A stretch of DNA of 64,000 nucleotides from Pseudopyrenochaeta lycopersici (Eukaryota; Ascomycota; Dothideomycetes; Pleosporales; Pseudopyrenochaetaceae), in the NCBI GenBank assembly GCA_003313425.1, contig NHZP01000005.1:1116001-1180000 (forward strand), in the 5' to 3' direction. A program made the position numbers and the translations under genes. Positions 1-11,859 of this stretch are shown piece by piece. How positions within the stretch are numbered: position 1 is the first letter of the stretch; every line of letters begins with the position of its first letter. Below the pieces are notes generated by a model. The model searched no databases. It saw only the letters and a program-made list of their open reading frames with translations, and was not told the origin of the DNA.

Positions 1-242
1 ATGCGTGGGCTTTCGATTGACATTTTCTTGATACCCCGCGCCGGCGTTGGGTTCGAGGCATGTGCCTTTAGCACTACGAGTTGTAGTTCATTAGGATCAT
101 GTATTGATCGTACGACATACAATATTAATCACATATTGACTACTATGTGTTTACTTCTTATTTCCTCTCGTAGTCACCCTTTGTTATTTTACCTCACACA
201 TCCAGCTTCCTAGACGTTGGATCGCACCTCTTCCTTCACAGC
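1..242. other. left edge, no gene seen
   Basis: Non-coding spacer downstream of the Hop2 gene. It is moderately AT-rich and I see no convincing reading frame, tRNA or repeat in it. Part of it is probably the Hop2 3' untranslated region. Confidence 0.5.
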
Positions 243-1103
243 CTATCCGTCGAGATCAAACGCCTCTCTAAGCTCCTCCCTCTTCTCCTGATCAGGTAGC
301 TGATCCGCAATGAGCTTCCACATCTCCTCCGCAATCTTCTCCCTCTTCTTCGCCACGGCAACAGTCTTCTTCCACTCCTTCTCAATACTCTCCCGCTCTT
401 GCTTCGACACCTTCTTCGCCTGGCCTGCTCTCAAGCTCTCAAGCCTAGCGAGGATCTCTGACTTAACGGATCCGAGGGCCTGCACATTGGAAATGAGGTC
501 TGCGGTGCTGAGCGTGGAGTTGAGAGATGAAAGGGTGCTGCGGAGTGTCTTTGAAGTGGCGGTGAGGTTGGCGGTTTGATTACGGAGGTCAGTGATCTGG
601 GTGTCTAGCGCGGCCAGCTGTTCGGGCGTGCAAGATTCTGAAGCGTCCTGTGACGTGCGTTAGTATTGTTGCAGCGACGGTTTTGAGAAGTATAAGAATA
701 CCTGGAGGGCATGGTAGACAATCTGCTTGCCTGGCTGCAATCAGTCACGGTGAAGTGAACGGCTGAGTGGGTTCTTCTTACCCGCTGTTCGCCCCTCAAT
801 ATGCTTTTGCTCATGAAGGTCTTTGAGGATCTTCGCTGCGGCAGCTGCTCCATCGTCAGTCACTAGCATTCGGCCATGCCCTTGGTCAACGCACTCTTCG
901 TGACCTTGTTATGCAGGTTTGCAGAGACGTCAATGGCGGAATATGGGCGGTTTTGCTTGCCTAGCATTTATCAGCATAAGGAAAGCGAGTTTTGTGCTGG
1001 CAGCATTGGGGTGAGAGGTGCAACGCTTACGCAGGTAGTGGAGCACCATATCTGCAGCCTCGTTGGCGGCGACTTTCTCCTCGGTCTTCTTGCGTGGCGC
1101 CAT
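243..1103 (-). CDS. hop2: Hop2/TBPIP homologous-pairing protein
   Basis: Meiotic homologous-pairing protein of the Hop2/TBPIP family, which with Mnd1 stimulates Dmc1/Rad51 strand invasion in the nucleus. I read five exons: 1103-1031, 960-895, 844-782, 730-702 and 647-243, giving 211 aa, close to the family's usual 210-230. The N-terminal winged helix (about residues 12-75) contains VLHYLRKQNRPYSAIDVS and a KILKDLHEQKHIEGR segment. Then comes a leucine-zipper-like coiled coil (about 85-140) and a basic/acidic C-terminal helix ending EAFDLDG. The start ATG gives MAPRKKTEEK, a common fungal start for the family. All four introns have GT-AG ends and keep frame. The next gene upstream, the AAA ATPase, is on the same strand and appears independent. 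Family assignment is from recognised sequence pattern; meiotic role is family knowledge. Confidence 0.88.
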
Positions 1104-1367
1104 GGTATTCAGGAAGTGGGAATTTGTGAAGGCCAATGTGAGCGAATTCTAATGTTCAGTGCCCATTTGTGATAAGATCGTCAAGTCACAGGTGATTTTT
1201 ATGAGGAAGGCACCACCATGACCCAAGCAGGTGGGGTTAACCACACTCAACCATTGAACAGGAGATACATCGCAGCAAGGACGAGTCCAATGAGGCTTGA
1301 TGAGTCTTTCATTTGCTTTGGCGTCCAGTATATCACGGCTGCCAGGTGTACGTGATGCATAGATCAA

Positions 1368-3906
1368 TCATCCTCCCCTCTCTCCAAACTCCCGCGCCCA
1401 GTCCTCGAATTCCTTCAGACCTTGCTTACTTACTGATGGCCGTATGGTCCGTAAGCTGGCTATGAAATCTTGATATTGTATGGGTCGAATCTGATCCATG
1501 GTCATCGACAGGAGTTTTTCACCCAGTGAGCGCAATGGGCCCATAGCTGCATCCTTTGCAAGTGCTGTTATATCTGAACCAGAGAATCCTGTGTGTTATT
1601 AGTATAGGTATTACCGGATTTTGATCCAACAGTGGAGCTAAACATGGATATAGTATAACCCACCTTCAGTGAGCCTAACCAACCGGTCCAAATCCCTGTC
1701 ACTGAGCTCATGTTTCTGGTGACTCAAAAGTGTCTTGACCTGTTGCTTTCTAACCCAATCTTCTGGCAGAGGAATATATTGCCTTCTGACAAATCTCCGT
1801 CTTGCGGCTTCATCAATGGCCCAAGGCAAATTGGTTGCTGCGAGCACCAGCACCCGTGTTGCATCCCCCTTTTCTTTGTCCTTGTCACTCAGATCCCTTC
1901 CGGCAGCTGCTTTCTGTAGGTCCGACCACTGAATCAAAAATTCGGTCTTGATGCGGCGTGTTGCTTCATGCTCGCCGCCTGAGCGCGATGTAAGAAGAGA
2001 GTCAATCTCGTCTACAAATATAATAGAAGGCGCAAGCAGCTTTGCTAGCTGGAACAGAGCGCGAACGAGCTTCTCGGACTCGCCAAGAAACTTCGATGTG
2101 AGACTGCTCGCGGATATTGCAAAGAAAGTGGACTTGGATTCTGTTGCCACGGCCCTTGCTAACATCGTTTTGCCAGTGCCAGGAGGCCCGAAAAGAAGCA
2201 TACCTCGTGCTGGTTCTCGTAGGCCCATAAACAAATCTGGTCTTAAGAACGGGTACACAACTGTCTCCTTCAACGCAGATTTTGCAATCTCCAGGCCTGC
2301 TACATCGTCCCAGTGCACTTCATCCCCTTGAATTACTATCTCGTTCAAGATCTGCTGCGCTGCTTGCTTGTCAACTCCTCGAGGGAGATTCTTCATTATC
2401 TCTGCAGTGCGTTTCTTCCATTCGTCGGACTCTTCAGCTTCATTCTCTGATTCAACTGCATCCGATGTAGGTGTAGGAGGCAGCTCTGCGCGCATCGAAG
2501 CTCCTCGAGCTCTTCCCTTTCGGACCGGATTCGGACGTGGCTGAAGTACTTCATCATCATCATCATCTTCTTCTTCTAAAGCAACAGGCTCGGGCTCCCG
2601 GCTTCTCGCCTTTTGTGCCCCAGTATTGTTGACCACTGGCTGGGATACCAATCTCCTCGTGCTTGGATCCCATGAAAGTCCATTCTTTTCAGGACCAGAT
2701 TCACTGTAGGACTGTGCAGCCGCCGACGCCGCAAGAGACCGGGGATCAGGCGCCGTAGCAGGGTACTCTTTTCGATACGACGGTAGGGTAGTAACGTTCC
2801 CTTGCGTACTTGATAGTTTGCTGAGATCTATAGACTTTCGAGGTATCGGAGGTGCTGTTCGCTCAATTTGAAGTGGCCTTGCTGGCTGAGAGTCACACCC
2901 TCCCAAGGGTGGAACAGAATATGCAGTAGATGCTGAGCCCTCCCCAGCCCGGAAAAAGAATGGTGGTTGCGGTTGCGGTGGTTCTTGATGTGAGGAATGC
3001 ATGCTCGGCCTCTCAGTATTTGGCCTATCTAGGGATGATCGGGCGGAAGCTACTGCATTTGGCGAGGCTATTGATGGAGTAGGTGCGCTTACACTAGGTC
3101 TGGTGGTAGACGATGTGGAATTGACAGTCCATGCTTGTGTAGCTGCCTTGGAAGCATCAGGGCGAGATCTCAACGAAGTCGGGAGTTTTGAAGAAGATGG
3201 CCTGCCGTCTCTTCCAGGTCTCAGGGTCCGTAGCATTCTACCCTTCTTCTCGGGCGATGGTGTCCGCGATTTCTTTTCCCCAGGAACTCCTGGAGACAGT
3301 GTAGATGCAGTCCGTGTCTGCGACAAACTGTTCTCGCGTATAGATCCACTGCCCGAGCTCTTTCGTGGTGCCATCGCAGGACGATATGGTAGTGGCGGCG
3401 GCCTGGAAAGGTCTGCATAGTCCATTGGAGGTATTGATCCTCCCCCAAGCCAGGCGGAAGATCCATCGGCGTCGTTCGAAGTTACAGGGACATGGTGTGG
3501 AGGCGGGGCGGGGGCTTCTGTGTTAGAGGCCGAGGAGGCGAGACTCTCTTTTGATTCTTGCCGGCTTCGTTTCAGTGTTTCCAGCAAGTCGACTCGCTCT
3601 TTGCATTGCAGTTCCAGCTGCCGCAGTGACTCTATGAGCGCCTTCTCGGTCTCGGACGCGGGGCGAAGTGTGGAGGGGTTGCGACGGGCATTATGGTAGT
3701 AGATGTGGTCGAGTGCGGTCTTCCATGACCGAAGGGCTTCTGCCTCGTTGTTCTGCAATTCGTCTTGTCAGTGCTATTAGACATACACAGCTTCCTCCAT
3801 TCGGTTGGGCACCAACCTGGCCTTCGAAGTATACCGCAGTCGAGCAGGCCAGGAAAGCCTCGTCGTACGCTTTCTGCGTTGTATTGGCGCGCATGGCAGA
3901 TAGCAT
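1368..3906 (-). CDS. MIT-AAA ATPase, Sap1/spastin/fidgetin group
   Basis: AAA ATPase of the meiotic clade related to yeast Sap1/Yta6 and spastin. Three exons (3906-3817, 3752-1664, 1588-1368) give 799 aa. Residues about 1-75 form a three-helix MIT-like domain ([19 protein letters not shown] then [21 protein letters not shown]), which in this family binds ESCRT-III-type partners. Residues about 80-430 are a low-complexity Ser/Pro-rich linker with a poly-acidic run. The AAA module carries Walker A GPPGTGKT, Walker [12 protein letters not shown] and the clade signature [15 protein letters not shown]. The C-terminal exon supplies the [19 protein letters not shown] helix typical of Vps4/spastin-type enzymes. 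An upstream exon is needed because the reading frame at 3758 begins inside the MIT domain. A second in-frame ATG four codons downstream could be the true start. Whether it severs microtubules or acts on ESCRT-III cannot be told here. Confidence 0.9.
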
Positions 3907-4636
3907 GAATTGTATGCACTCAGTCTACGGCGACATGCAGTGCGTAGGCCGGAAGTGGTGTCTCATGTGAAGGACCGAATTGTGGTTGGTGGTTCTGATT
4001 GTCTGCTGCACGGGTCTTGGTTCGCGCTTGTGTGTGACGTAGCCGCCATTCGCATCGTCGAAGGCTGAGGAGCTGCGACCAGGCGCGACGCGTGTTGCTG
4101 TTTAGCTGCTCAACACAGCCACGTAGACTCTTACACTTGGGCGCCGCGAAAGATTAAAGAAGAAATCACATACTAATGAGAGATTCACCCAAGGATGAGC
4201 ATGTGCATGTTGCGGGTCGCATTCGGAAGCTAAGCTAGGACCCTCTTTATCGATTACGCACCTCTTTTTGGGCCGAAAGAGCGAAGATGCGAACAGGTGC
4301 TGGAAGACGCCAACGCTGGATTTCCCTTATGATACAAGTGTAGCTGCGCAGACCGTGATGCGCTCAGAAGTAACCGAGATATCCCATACGCCGCCACGTG
4401 GTCTTCCAATCGAAAGCCTCTATGACTATACAAGGAAACTAAAAGCGTCCCAAAGTTGACTCTTTTTTTTCTGTCCGGTCCATACGGCACTGAATGCCAG
4501 ACATTGCTCTAAATGCTCAAGATTGCAACAGCGCTTTCTACTCTGTGGAACCGCGTACGCCGTATTATGTATGCGTACGTGGTGGTAATTGCGCATATCG
4601 AGGCGGGTTAGAAATATCAAATTAAGCGGCTAATGT
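3907..4636. other. intergenic, AAA ATPase promoter and mitoferrin 3' end
   Basis: About 730 bp between two minus-strand genes. It should hold the promoter of the AAA ATPase and the terminator region of the mitoferrin gene. I see an ACGCGT hexamer at 4088-4093 and a T8 run near 4463, but no reading frame with coding character and no RNA gene. Confidence 0.5.
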
Positions 4637-5957
4637 CTATATGGCTGTGGTGGCGTTGGTACTTCGGGCGATGAAGAAGGCTTTTGCCATTTCGTATGCG
4701 GACCTGTCTCCAGTTAGATTGCGACTTTTTCAGAGTGACCAAAGTTACACGTACCAGCAAATCGCCGTGCTGGGCATTGTGGTGATGATTCGAGGCTTCA
4801 GCCCGCGGAAGTACCCTCTATATCCTTCTCTTTGGTGGATGATCTTTGCTGCTTGCCACAGACCCGAGACATTCCGGAGCTCCGCATCCGCAGCATTTCC
4901 GCGCGTCTGCAATAATGTTTTGATGACGTCCAGGGGCGTGGTCAGACCTGCTGCGAAACCACCGGCAATTCCTCCTGCGAAACAGTGGGTGTAAGGATCG
5001 TAGCGACCGGTTGGGTTCATGACCTTCGACATTGATTCATAAGCCATAAATTGGAGAGCAGTGAAAGGCACTGTCATGCATAGCGTCGTGGGATAGGAGA
5101 CGTAGAAGGCGGCGATGCCCTCGGTGCGGAAGACCTCGCGGGCGCATTGAGGTACAGACTTGTAGATAGAACCGTGCAATTGCATGCGCTGCTTAATGAC
5201 TGCGATGATCAGCACACGCTCACGCCTGATGAAGGTCCATTACCTACCATCGAAAGGGTTCATCAGTGCATCGCTGGAAATTGTGGCGGCTGCGCCGCTG
5301 GCCGCTGTACCCGGTTAGCGACACATTCCAAAAATTGCAATGGGGTAAAGCTGCCCACCGGCTGCAAGTGGGTGATGCTCCTCGTGTCCTCCTTCATTCC
5401 CGCCGAGAGCGTGCTTTGTGGCTTCGTATGATGCGAAGTAAACGGCGTGAGCGGGTCCTGGCCACAGTCAATTTCTTAGTCTGGGAGAGATGCGAAATTA
5501 GATAGACCTACCAGCGCCCATTACGACACTGGAAAGGCCTCTCCATAGCGCCCGAAAGCCTTCTGCTCGCGATATTGTGACCATGGCGTTCGATATGCCA
5601 CTGTACATGGCGCTAGGAGAGGGATTGACGATCTGCATTCTGGTCTTTGGGGGGGTCAGCACATCGCCTATAGGGCTCAAAGGGGATGAAAGCAAGCTGC
5701 ATACCTTGAGCAGATCAACTGGGTACATCACCGAGTGTTCCTATCGCAAAGTCAGCAGGCGTGCAGCCATGGAGGCGACCTCGGATGCGTACAGCGATAC
5801 CCGCGAACGCGCCCGCAAGCATGTTCGCAGAAAGGGAAAAGTTGGGAGGTAGCGCTTCATAGCTGGTGCGCAGGTCAGCGACGGGTGTGCGATAGTCAGA
5901 GTGGTGCAAGAGAGCTGTACTCGTGTTCTTCTTCATGAGGTACGGCTGGCCGGTCAT
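4637..5957 (-). CDS. mrs4: mitoferrin, mitochondrial iron carrier (Mrs3/Mrs4)
   Basis: Mitochondrial carrier family protein of the mitoferrin branch, importing ferrous iron across the inner membrane for haem and Fe-S cluster synthesis. Seven exons (5957-5793, 5740-5705, 5644-5512, 5457-5359, 5304-5248, 5199-4755, 4703-4637) give 333 aa. The three carrier repeats are visible: MYPVDLLKTRMQI, MNPFDVIKQRMQLHGS and TTPLDVIKTLLQTRG, each the P-x-D-x-x-[KR] signature, with the glycine-rich LAGAFAGIA and FAGGIAGGFAAG segments. The first two signature helices are the ones conserved in Mrs3/4. Introns all keep frame, and the last exon encodes SAYEMAKAFFIARS. No cleavable presequence is expected. An iron-responsive GATA-type motif lies upstream at 6484-6492. 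Confidence 0.93.
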
Positions 5958-6834
5958 GGGTCGCCATAAGACGGCCAGGCGTTGGTGCTGCGGTTTCCAG
6001 TTTGGCGATTTAGGGTGTGTTGTCCTTGGAATGGTATATTAGAGCTACAGGGATGCTCCGGAGGGCTGCGATTGCGATGGACAGGCAATGGGTGAAGAAT
6101 GGTGTTGGCGATGTTACTTTTGTTTGCAAAGCATATTGGCCTAGGCGCGAAATGATTTGAACCGAGCGCCGAGACGCCGTCCCACTAAACCCGAGCGACC
6201 ACTATACGTAGCTGGCTGGGTACAGACCAGCGATGCCGGAGGTGGGATGGCAAAGTACATTGCGTCCATGGCATCACCTGTCACTACATTTCTCGTTTGC
6301 ACTTCCATGCCGTCGGCGTCTAAATGAGCATCCCAGCCTTTTACCCAACGCTGATCCTCGGCAGCATTAGAAGCCCAAATCTGCGCACCGCCGCGGAGAC
6401 GTCCTACATCATTGCAGCTCGACTCGGAGAAAGTACCTTTCGGTTATGAGGGGAACCTACCACGCACGGATTTGGAAAAAAAGATCTGATAAGATCATCT
6501 CCGTCCGCAACACATGTCCACTACAAATCTTCAGTCAATCTTGTGACATTCGAGCGCAAATTAATGCACGCTTTTGCGATAAGGGCTAGATGATCCCTGC
6601 ACTTGCATTGATGCTCACCGCCCTCAAATACGGGCATCGCAGATGAAAATATTTACACAGCGCAAGGACAAATCCTGCACAGCCCCGTTGCTCTCTTACA
6701 AGTACAATGAATGCAACGGCCTCCTGCCCCGCAATGGGTGAAAGTCTCCCTCCTATCCGTAAGAGCACATGCCCTCACAGGACCAACATGAACAGCCGGT
6801 AGCATGCTCATTCCGGTAATTGGAGGCTCTCGCA
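5958..6834. other. intergenic, mitoferrin promoter
   Basis: Spacer between mitoferrin and the AsnRS 3' end, both on the minus strand. It holds a SreA/Sre1-type GATA motif (6484-6492) and a CCAAT box on the minus strand (ATTGG at 6133-6137). No reading frame in it looks like a gene. Confidence 0.5.
6484..6492 (+). promoter_or_regulatory. SreA/Sre1-type iron GATA motif upstream of mitoferrin
   Basis: The sequence ATCTGATAA is a perfect match to ATCWGATAA, the site bound by fungal siderophore/iron GATA repressors (SreA, Sre1, Urbs1). It sits about 530 bp upstream of the mitoferrin ATG. In aspergilli the mitoferrin gene is among the targets repressed when iron is plentiful. Binding here is inferred from motif and target only. 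Confidence 0.55.
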
Positions 6835-8582
6835 TCAACAGTCGCACCGCTTATACCACCGAGGAAAGCTGACCACGTCTCTGATGTTAGAGACGCCGGA
6901 AAGGTAGCATAGAAGACGGTCAAACCCTAGCCCAAAGCCTCCATGCGGCACGCTTCCATATCTTCGAAGGTCCACGTACCACTGTAAGGATCCTTCAGTT
7001 GCCTCGGAATCGATGTTTGTCTCTTGTCGAAGACCATGATCTTCCATCGACTTTAGAAGCTGGGGTAGTCGATGTTCACGCATAGAGCCTCCGACTAGTT
7101 CACAGAGCTCCGGCACGAGGAGGTCGAAGCAGGCAACAGTCGATGGAGCCTGCCCTGAGGTCATCGACTCAGTGGATGGTGCCATATAGAACGGCTTGAT
7201 GGTGCGCGGGTAGTCGGTCACGAAGACAGGCCCCCCGCATCCAACAGTTTCAGCTAAGTATCGCTCGTGTTCCGTTTGAAGGCCGTCTTCGTGATCAGGT
7301 GAGAACTCGAATCTTGCCTTACCTTCAGCTACTGCGTCTCTGAGGTATCGGATCGCATCCTCGTAGGTAATCCGTGGCCACGGTCCGTCTATGAGTCCCT
7401 GCCACCTTTGCGCAAGTGTATTGTGTGACACGGATGTACCTTCCTGTTCCTGATCTCGTGCTCGACACTCTAGAAGTTCTTGCCCTACGGCTGAAGATTG
7501 TAAATTGATCGCAATGGCGCGCAACATATCTTCCACAACATCCATGACAACGTTCACATCGTCCACGAAAGCTAACTCCGCTTCTAACATGTAGAACTCG
7601 CTAAGGTGACGAGCAGTGTCGCTCTTCTCGGCCCGGAAAGTTGGAGACAAAGTCCATACCTTGTTTACAGACTGGGCCAAGGCTTCTAGGTGGAGTTGGC
7701 TGGATACCGTCAGATACTTGGGAGAGTCGAAAAACAAATCTTCGCGTTGTTTAGCTTGATCCGTAGATCTGTGATTTCGCACGGAGGGTGCTTCGGGGGA
7801 TACAGTGAACACTTCTCCTGCACCTTCGCAGTCGGAGGATGTGATGATCGGTGGGTGACATTGGACGAAATCATGCTTGGCGAAGTAGCTGGTCACTTCA
7901 GCGGTGACTAAGGACCTCAGCCGCAGAATCAGGGAGTTGAATGGCAACCGGCTGCGCAGATGAGGAAGGGTGCGAAGAAATTCTGGTGTCTGGTATTTCT
8001 TCTGAATTGGATATGTCTGGATTCAAGGGCCATAATATCAGGTTTCTGAAAGCAACTGCCATGCTGCATAATCAACTTACTGTTGCATCATTCTCTCCTA
8101 GTATTCGAACACTGTCTACTTGGAGCTCATGGGATTGCTCTTGGCCCGGTGATGGTGTCCATTTTCCGGTGAGAGTGACAGCAACGCCTGTCGAGAGACT
8201 AATCGACTGACACGTCAGCAAGTTCCAGAGGAACCTCAAGCGATTCGACTCACCCTTCGGCAAGCTGGGGAGCCAAGACAGCCTGTACTGTCTGCAAAGT
8301 CGAGCCATCTCCTATCGCAGCGAAGGCGATGCGCTTCTGCTTCCGGACTGTCCGAACGTAGCCATTGATCGTCAGCGTCCCCCCGTCAGGCGGACTGCGC
8401 TGCGAGGAGGACGAAAGTGGGGACGGCTTTAGTAACTCTGCAATATTAGTCGAGCAGAAGGTTGAACTGCAGCGCGGACGACATGGAGATGATGCATGTG
8501 TGTAAGGAGAAGCAGTTCCCCAATGGGTAAGCAGCGATTGAGGACGGGCTCTACTCCTTCGAATGGGCAGCAGCCAACTCAT
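6835..8582 (-). CDS. slm5: asparaginyl-tRNA synthetase, mitochondrial
   Basis: Class II aminoacyl-tRNA synthetase charging tRNA-Asn, most likely the organellar enzyme (yeast Slm5). Three exons (8582-8254, 8198-8081, 8016-6835) give 542 aa. Residues 1-40 are rich in Arg, Ser and Ala and lack acids, as in a mitochondrial presequence. The OB-fold anticodon domain follows (INGYVRTVRKQKRIAFAAIGDGS), then the YPIQKKYQTPEFLRTLPHLRSR linker typical of AsnRS. Catalytic class II motifs are SDCEGAGEVF, FRAEKSDTARHLSEFYMLEAE (motif 2), ELVGGSMREHR and GFGLGFDRLLCYLSG (motif 3). The intron at 8080-8017 is confirmed because splicing restores DATTYPIQKKY. Length and domain order agree with bacterial-type AsnRS. 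Confidence 0.92.
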
Positions 8583-9828
8583 TTACGCGAACGGCAGACG
8601 TCAATCAGCCACTGAAAAGCGTGCGGTGTAGCGTCTACCACCGTTTGACGTTGTTAGATGTTGGGAAAAGGAAATCGGGAGCTTGGGCCACACACTAAGG
8701 CTTCACAGACAGCCGTTCATGTTACTCGTCAATCATATCACACCAAGCCCTTGCTGAGACACTGGAGATTCTTCAAGGGTTGCCCATGGAAAGTACACGG
8801 GTTTCCGCTTCCATGGCACAAGAGCCGGATGGCTAAGTGGGCTCCGCCTTGGTGCTGCTGCACAGTACCATTGGCTGCGGCGAGCTTGTCACCCCTCCAA
8901 CACCAAAAAGCACATAGACACGAGCGCCACAGATCTAGACTACCATTTCCTGTTCTGCCCCCATCGTGCACACAAACGCCTATGAGACAGGGATCCTCTA
9001 ATTTGGTGGCCTTTCGCGGACTTGCTCGCGATGAGGGCGTTGCTGTTGTGTGACTTCATTGGCGGTGAGGAAGTCACTTGTTTGACAGCCATCCATCCGA
9101 TGTCTGTTCCAGTGCATTTACCCTGCATCCGGATCGTACTGCCGACGCTACCGCTGCAACGCTATTTCTTGCAGGATCTGGGTTCTTCGCAGCTGTCATC
9201 ATCGCATTGACCCAGACGCCGCCAGATCTTTTCAAGCTGCATTCACCGATGTGCAGATCGCGTCAACACCTGGGACGATCGACCTTGACATATCCCTGTC
9301 CCAAAAGCCGACAGCATCCCCACAGAAAAGGTGGCTTCATGTGCCTGGCAAGATTGTGCAGTTTGGCAACATGCCTCCACGGACCAGGAAAGAAGCCACA
9401 ATCACTGGGCGCGGCAGCTTCCAAGGTTTCTCAAACCCTGTGTCTATCCTAAATTGCCTGTGGGCACGACTTGCGCCTGCAGCTTGCATTATGGTTGGGA
9501 CTGAATGCCACCAGCGTCTGTAGTTTGAACCCTGTATCATCACGGGAAAGCTTGATCAACGCAGGAGGTCCGCGTTTGTAGTTAGTACACCAACTATGAC
9601 CTATGCTAGTCACCGCGGCTCGATCTGAGTCTATCAGCTAGCTGCATCATCACGTACCCTTGACTCCTTGAGCAGATGAGCCTTTTGCCGGCCGGGGTCC
9701 CAGGTCATAAACGTGTCGTCGATTCGTTCACTCCTTGCTCCTCTGCCCTCGTTTTACATTGCTATATGTATTGTATTCCACTCGATTGATTTACTTTCTT
9801 ACCACCACTCCCGCTGTTCACTCCTACC
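8583..9828. other. gene-poor spacer with a possible relic
   Basis: About 1.25 kb without a gene I can name. Plus-strand open stretches at 8658-9053 and 9078-9523 overlap in different frames and show no domain. The stretch ending at 9523 reads continuously from about 9160 and could be a decayed exon, but it has no convincing start. The AsnRS promoter and the PARG promoter must both lie here. Confidence 0.4.
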
Positions 9829-10790
9829 ATGCCGCAATCAAGACCAAAACCGTCCGAGATAGCTGCCGAAGCGAAAAGAGTGTGGATGCCCTACATCTGG
9901 AAGCACTGCATCAAAGATTCCAAAACCTCGTATCTATACCCAGATGCATCACAAATACGAATCAATGCGAACAAGAGATCATCACAACGAACAAGAGTCG
10001 CAGTATTGGAAGGTGACCCGGTAAACTACGCTTTGGGCTGGTACCAAAGTGCTGTCAGCGCAGACCCCAACTGCAAGCGAATACCTGTGGTCAACGTAGC
10101 CAACGAGAAGCGGGCCGGCGGCGACTGGGAATCAGGTCTGATGGCGCCGGAAGAGTGCTTCGCAAGGAGAAGCAACCTCGTACACGCGCTCACGATGCCA
10201 TGGAATGCACAAATGAATCGAGAGGAAAATTTCTACCCAATTCCTCAGAGAGGCGGCATCTACTCACCCGAAGTCTGTATGTTGAGACAAGTCTGCGATG
10301 CGCGGGCCCTGCTAACCGACCCACAGTTGTTTTTCGCGGAGGCCCAGATCAGGACTACGCAACGTTCAATGACATTGCCTCGCTTCCCGTGATCTCGGTC
10401 GCACCAGTGCGGAGACCCAAGCTCGATGAAACAGGCACAAAATACTCGTTTGCACAAGAGAAGGAGCTGATGAAGGAGAAGATGCGAGCCGTGCTCCGCA
10501 TTGCCTCCTACTGCGGCCATCGGACCCTGGTCCTGGGCGCCTTCGGTCTAGGGCCCATCTTCCGCAACCCGGCTGCAGAAGTAGCGCGGATATGGAGGAA
10601 GCTTTTATTTGAAGAGGAAGAGTTTCACGGATCTTTCCAGGACATCGTATTCGCGATCGACAGCAGCATGGTCGGGCCGCCGCCGAAAGGTTGTTTGTCG
10701 GATCTCGACACGTTCAAACGCGAGTTCGATCCGTCGAGGATTTTCCCCATCTCGGCACCTGGGTGGCACTACAGCTCCGGGGAAGATTGA
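9829..10790 (+). CDS. microbial-type PARG domain protein (DUF2263/TIGR02452)
   Basis: Predicted macrodomain-type poly(ADP-ribose) glycohydrolase of the bacterial/fungal class (DUF2263). Two exons (9829-10276 and 10327-10790) give 303 aa; the GTATGT donor and a CTAAC branch site support the intron, and splicing joins GGIYSPEV to FVFRGGPDQDY. The substrate-binding segment VVNVANEKRAGGDWESG (about residues 88-104) is followed by LMAPEECFARRSNL, corresponding to the family's GGG-X6-8-QEE signature with the two catalytic-loop glutamates kept but the third Gly and the Gln replaced by Asp and Pro. The C-terminal GHRTLVLGAFGLGPIFRNP matches the family's second conserved block, and FQDIVFAI is the following strand. 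Enzyme activity is inferred from the family. Confidence 0.8.
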
Positions 10791-11859
10791 GTCAGGGGTG
10801 GCGTACAACAGCTGCTAGGCTTCAGCGTCATGGGCAGGTTGAGTTGCGGGACAATTCTCCATCCCATAACAGGAGTGGAAGCAGAAGCGAGCCGAAGGGG
10901 GGACTGAAACACATGCTGTCCTCAGACGGATCCGATGGAGGGGTACACAGTGCATGATGTCATGGGTGGGTCGGGTCTGGGACGTGGGATCGGGCTGGGA
11001 ATTCTCGGTTATCTGTAAAAGAGTAATTAAAGTTAGATGCTGCGGGTCAATACTGCGGTCACCCTGCGAGCACTAGCCAATCAGTATTAATCAAATTATT
11101 GGGTAAACGGAAGCGTGTTGGCCCCGAGCATCTTGTGGCAAGTATTCTATCATGCAAAGTAATATGCACCAACGCAAGGAAGCGCGATTGGGTAAACTGT
11201 TTGCTTGCTCCAAGCCGCGCGTTCGGCGACTACGACGTTGGCTCACGTTCGGATTGGACGCTGCAGATGCATATTGGGGCGTCTCAGAGCCGGGAGGCTT
11301 CGAAACCTTCTATGGCTAAGTTCCTGTGGGAACGGTTATTTGAGGCGAACACACTGCCGGCAGGGCGGTGAGTCTCATGCCCTGCGTTATTAGGCCAGGT
11401 GGCACCACCACCACCAAAATTTGTGAGGAGCAGCTGGAGGTCACCTGCCTGCAGATGAAGGAGGTGTTGCGCTTCCGTGCACGACTTCTCCCACAACTGC
11501 CGACATCGTCCTTGCATCCACGGCGAGGGTGAAGCAAGGAGCGCAAGGCCTAGGATGAAAAGCTGATGATTTCTAGCACCCAGAGGCAGGTGAAGACAGC
11601 ATGAGGTCTTCCCACGGGCCTTGACTCTACCCGTCTCTCGGGGTGGACAGCTGCACAAGTGCTATATCTTTGATTGCGGTGCGTGAACCAATCCTATGAT
11701 TGACCACTGAGCATCACCCGAAAATTTGACCGTTGCCCAAACCTTGATCTGGCGCTAACATTACAGCTGCATCCTTATATCAGGTGGAGTCTTACTATAC
11801 TCGTAGTATACATAATGTACATGGTCGTGAGGGGCAATACGCAATAGGCTCTAGTAGCC
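10791..11859. other. gene-poor spacer
   Basis: About 1.07 kb between the convergent PARG and COA6 genes. A minus-strand stretch of 124 codons at 11284-11658 is open, but composition is biased (many Cys, Ser, Leu) and no domain is visible; I treat it as chance. No RNA gene or repeat seen. Confidence 0.45.

Noticed and set aside
1948..2331. Long frames opposite the AAA ATPase (also opposite ASF1, RPAP1 and SMC6)
   Set aside because: They are reverse-strand shadows of well-supported coding regions.
11284..11658. 124-codon minus-strand frame between PARG and COA6
   Set aside because: Biased composition and no recognisable feature.
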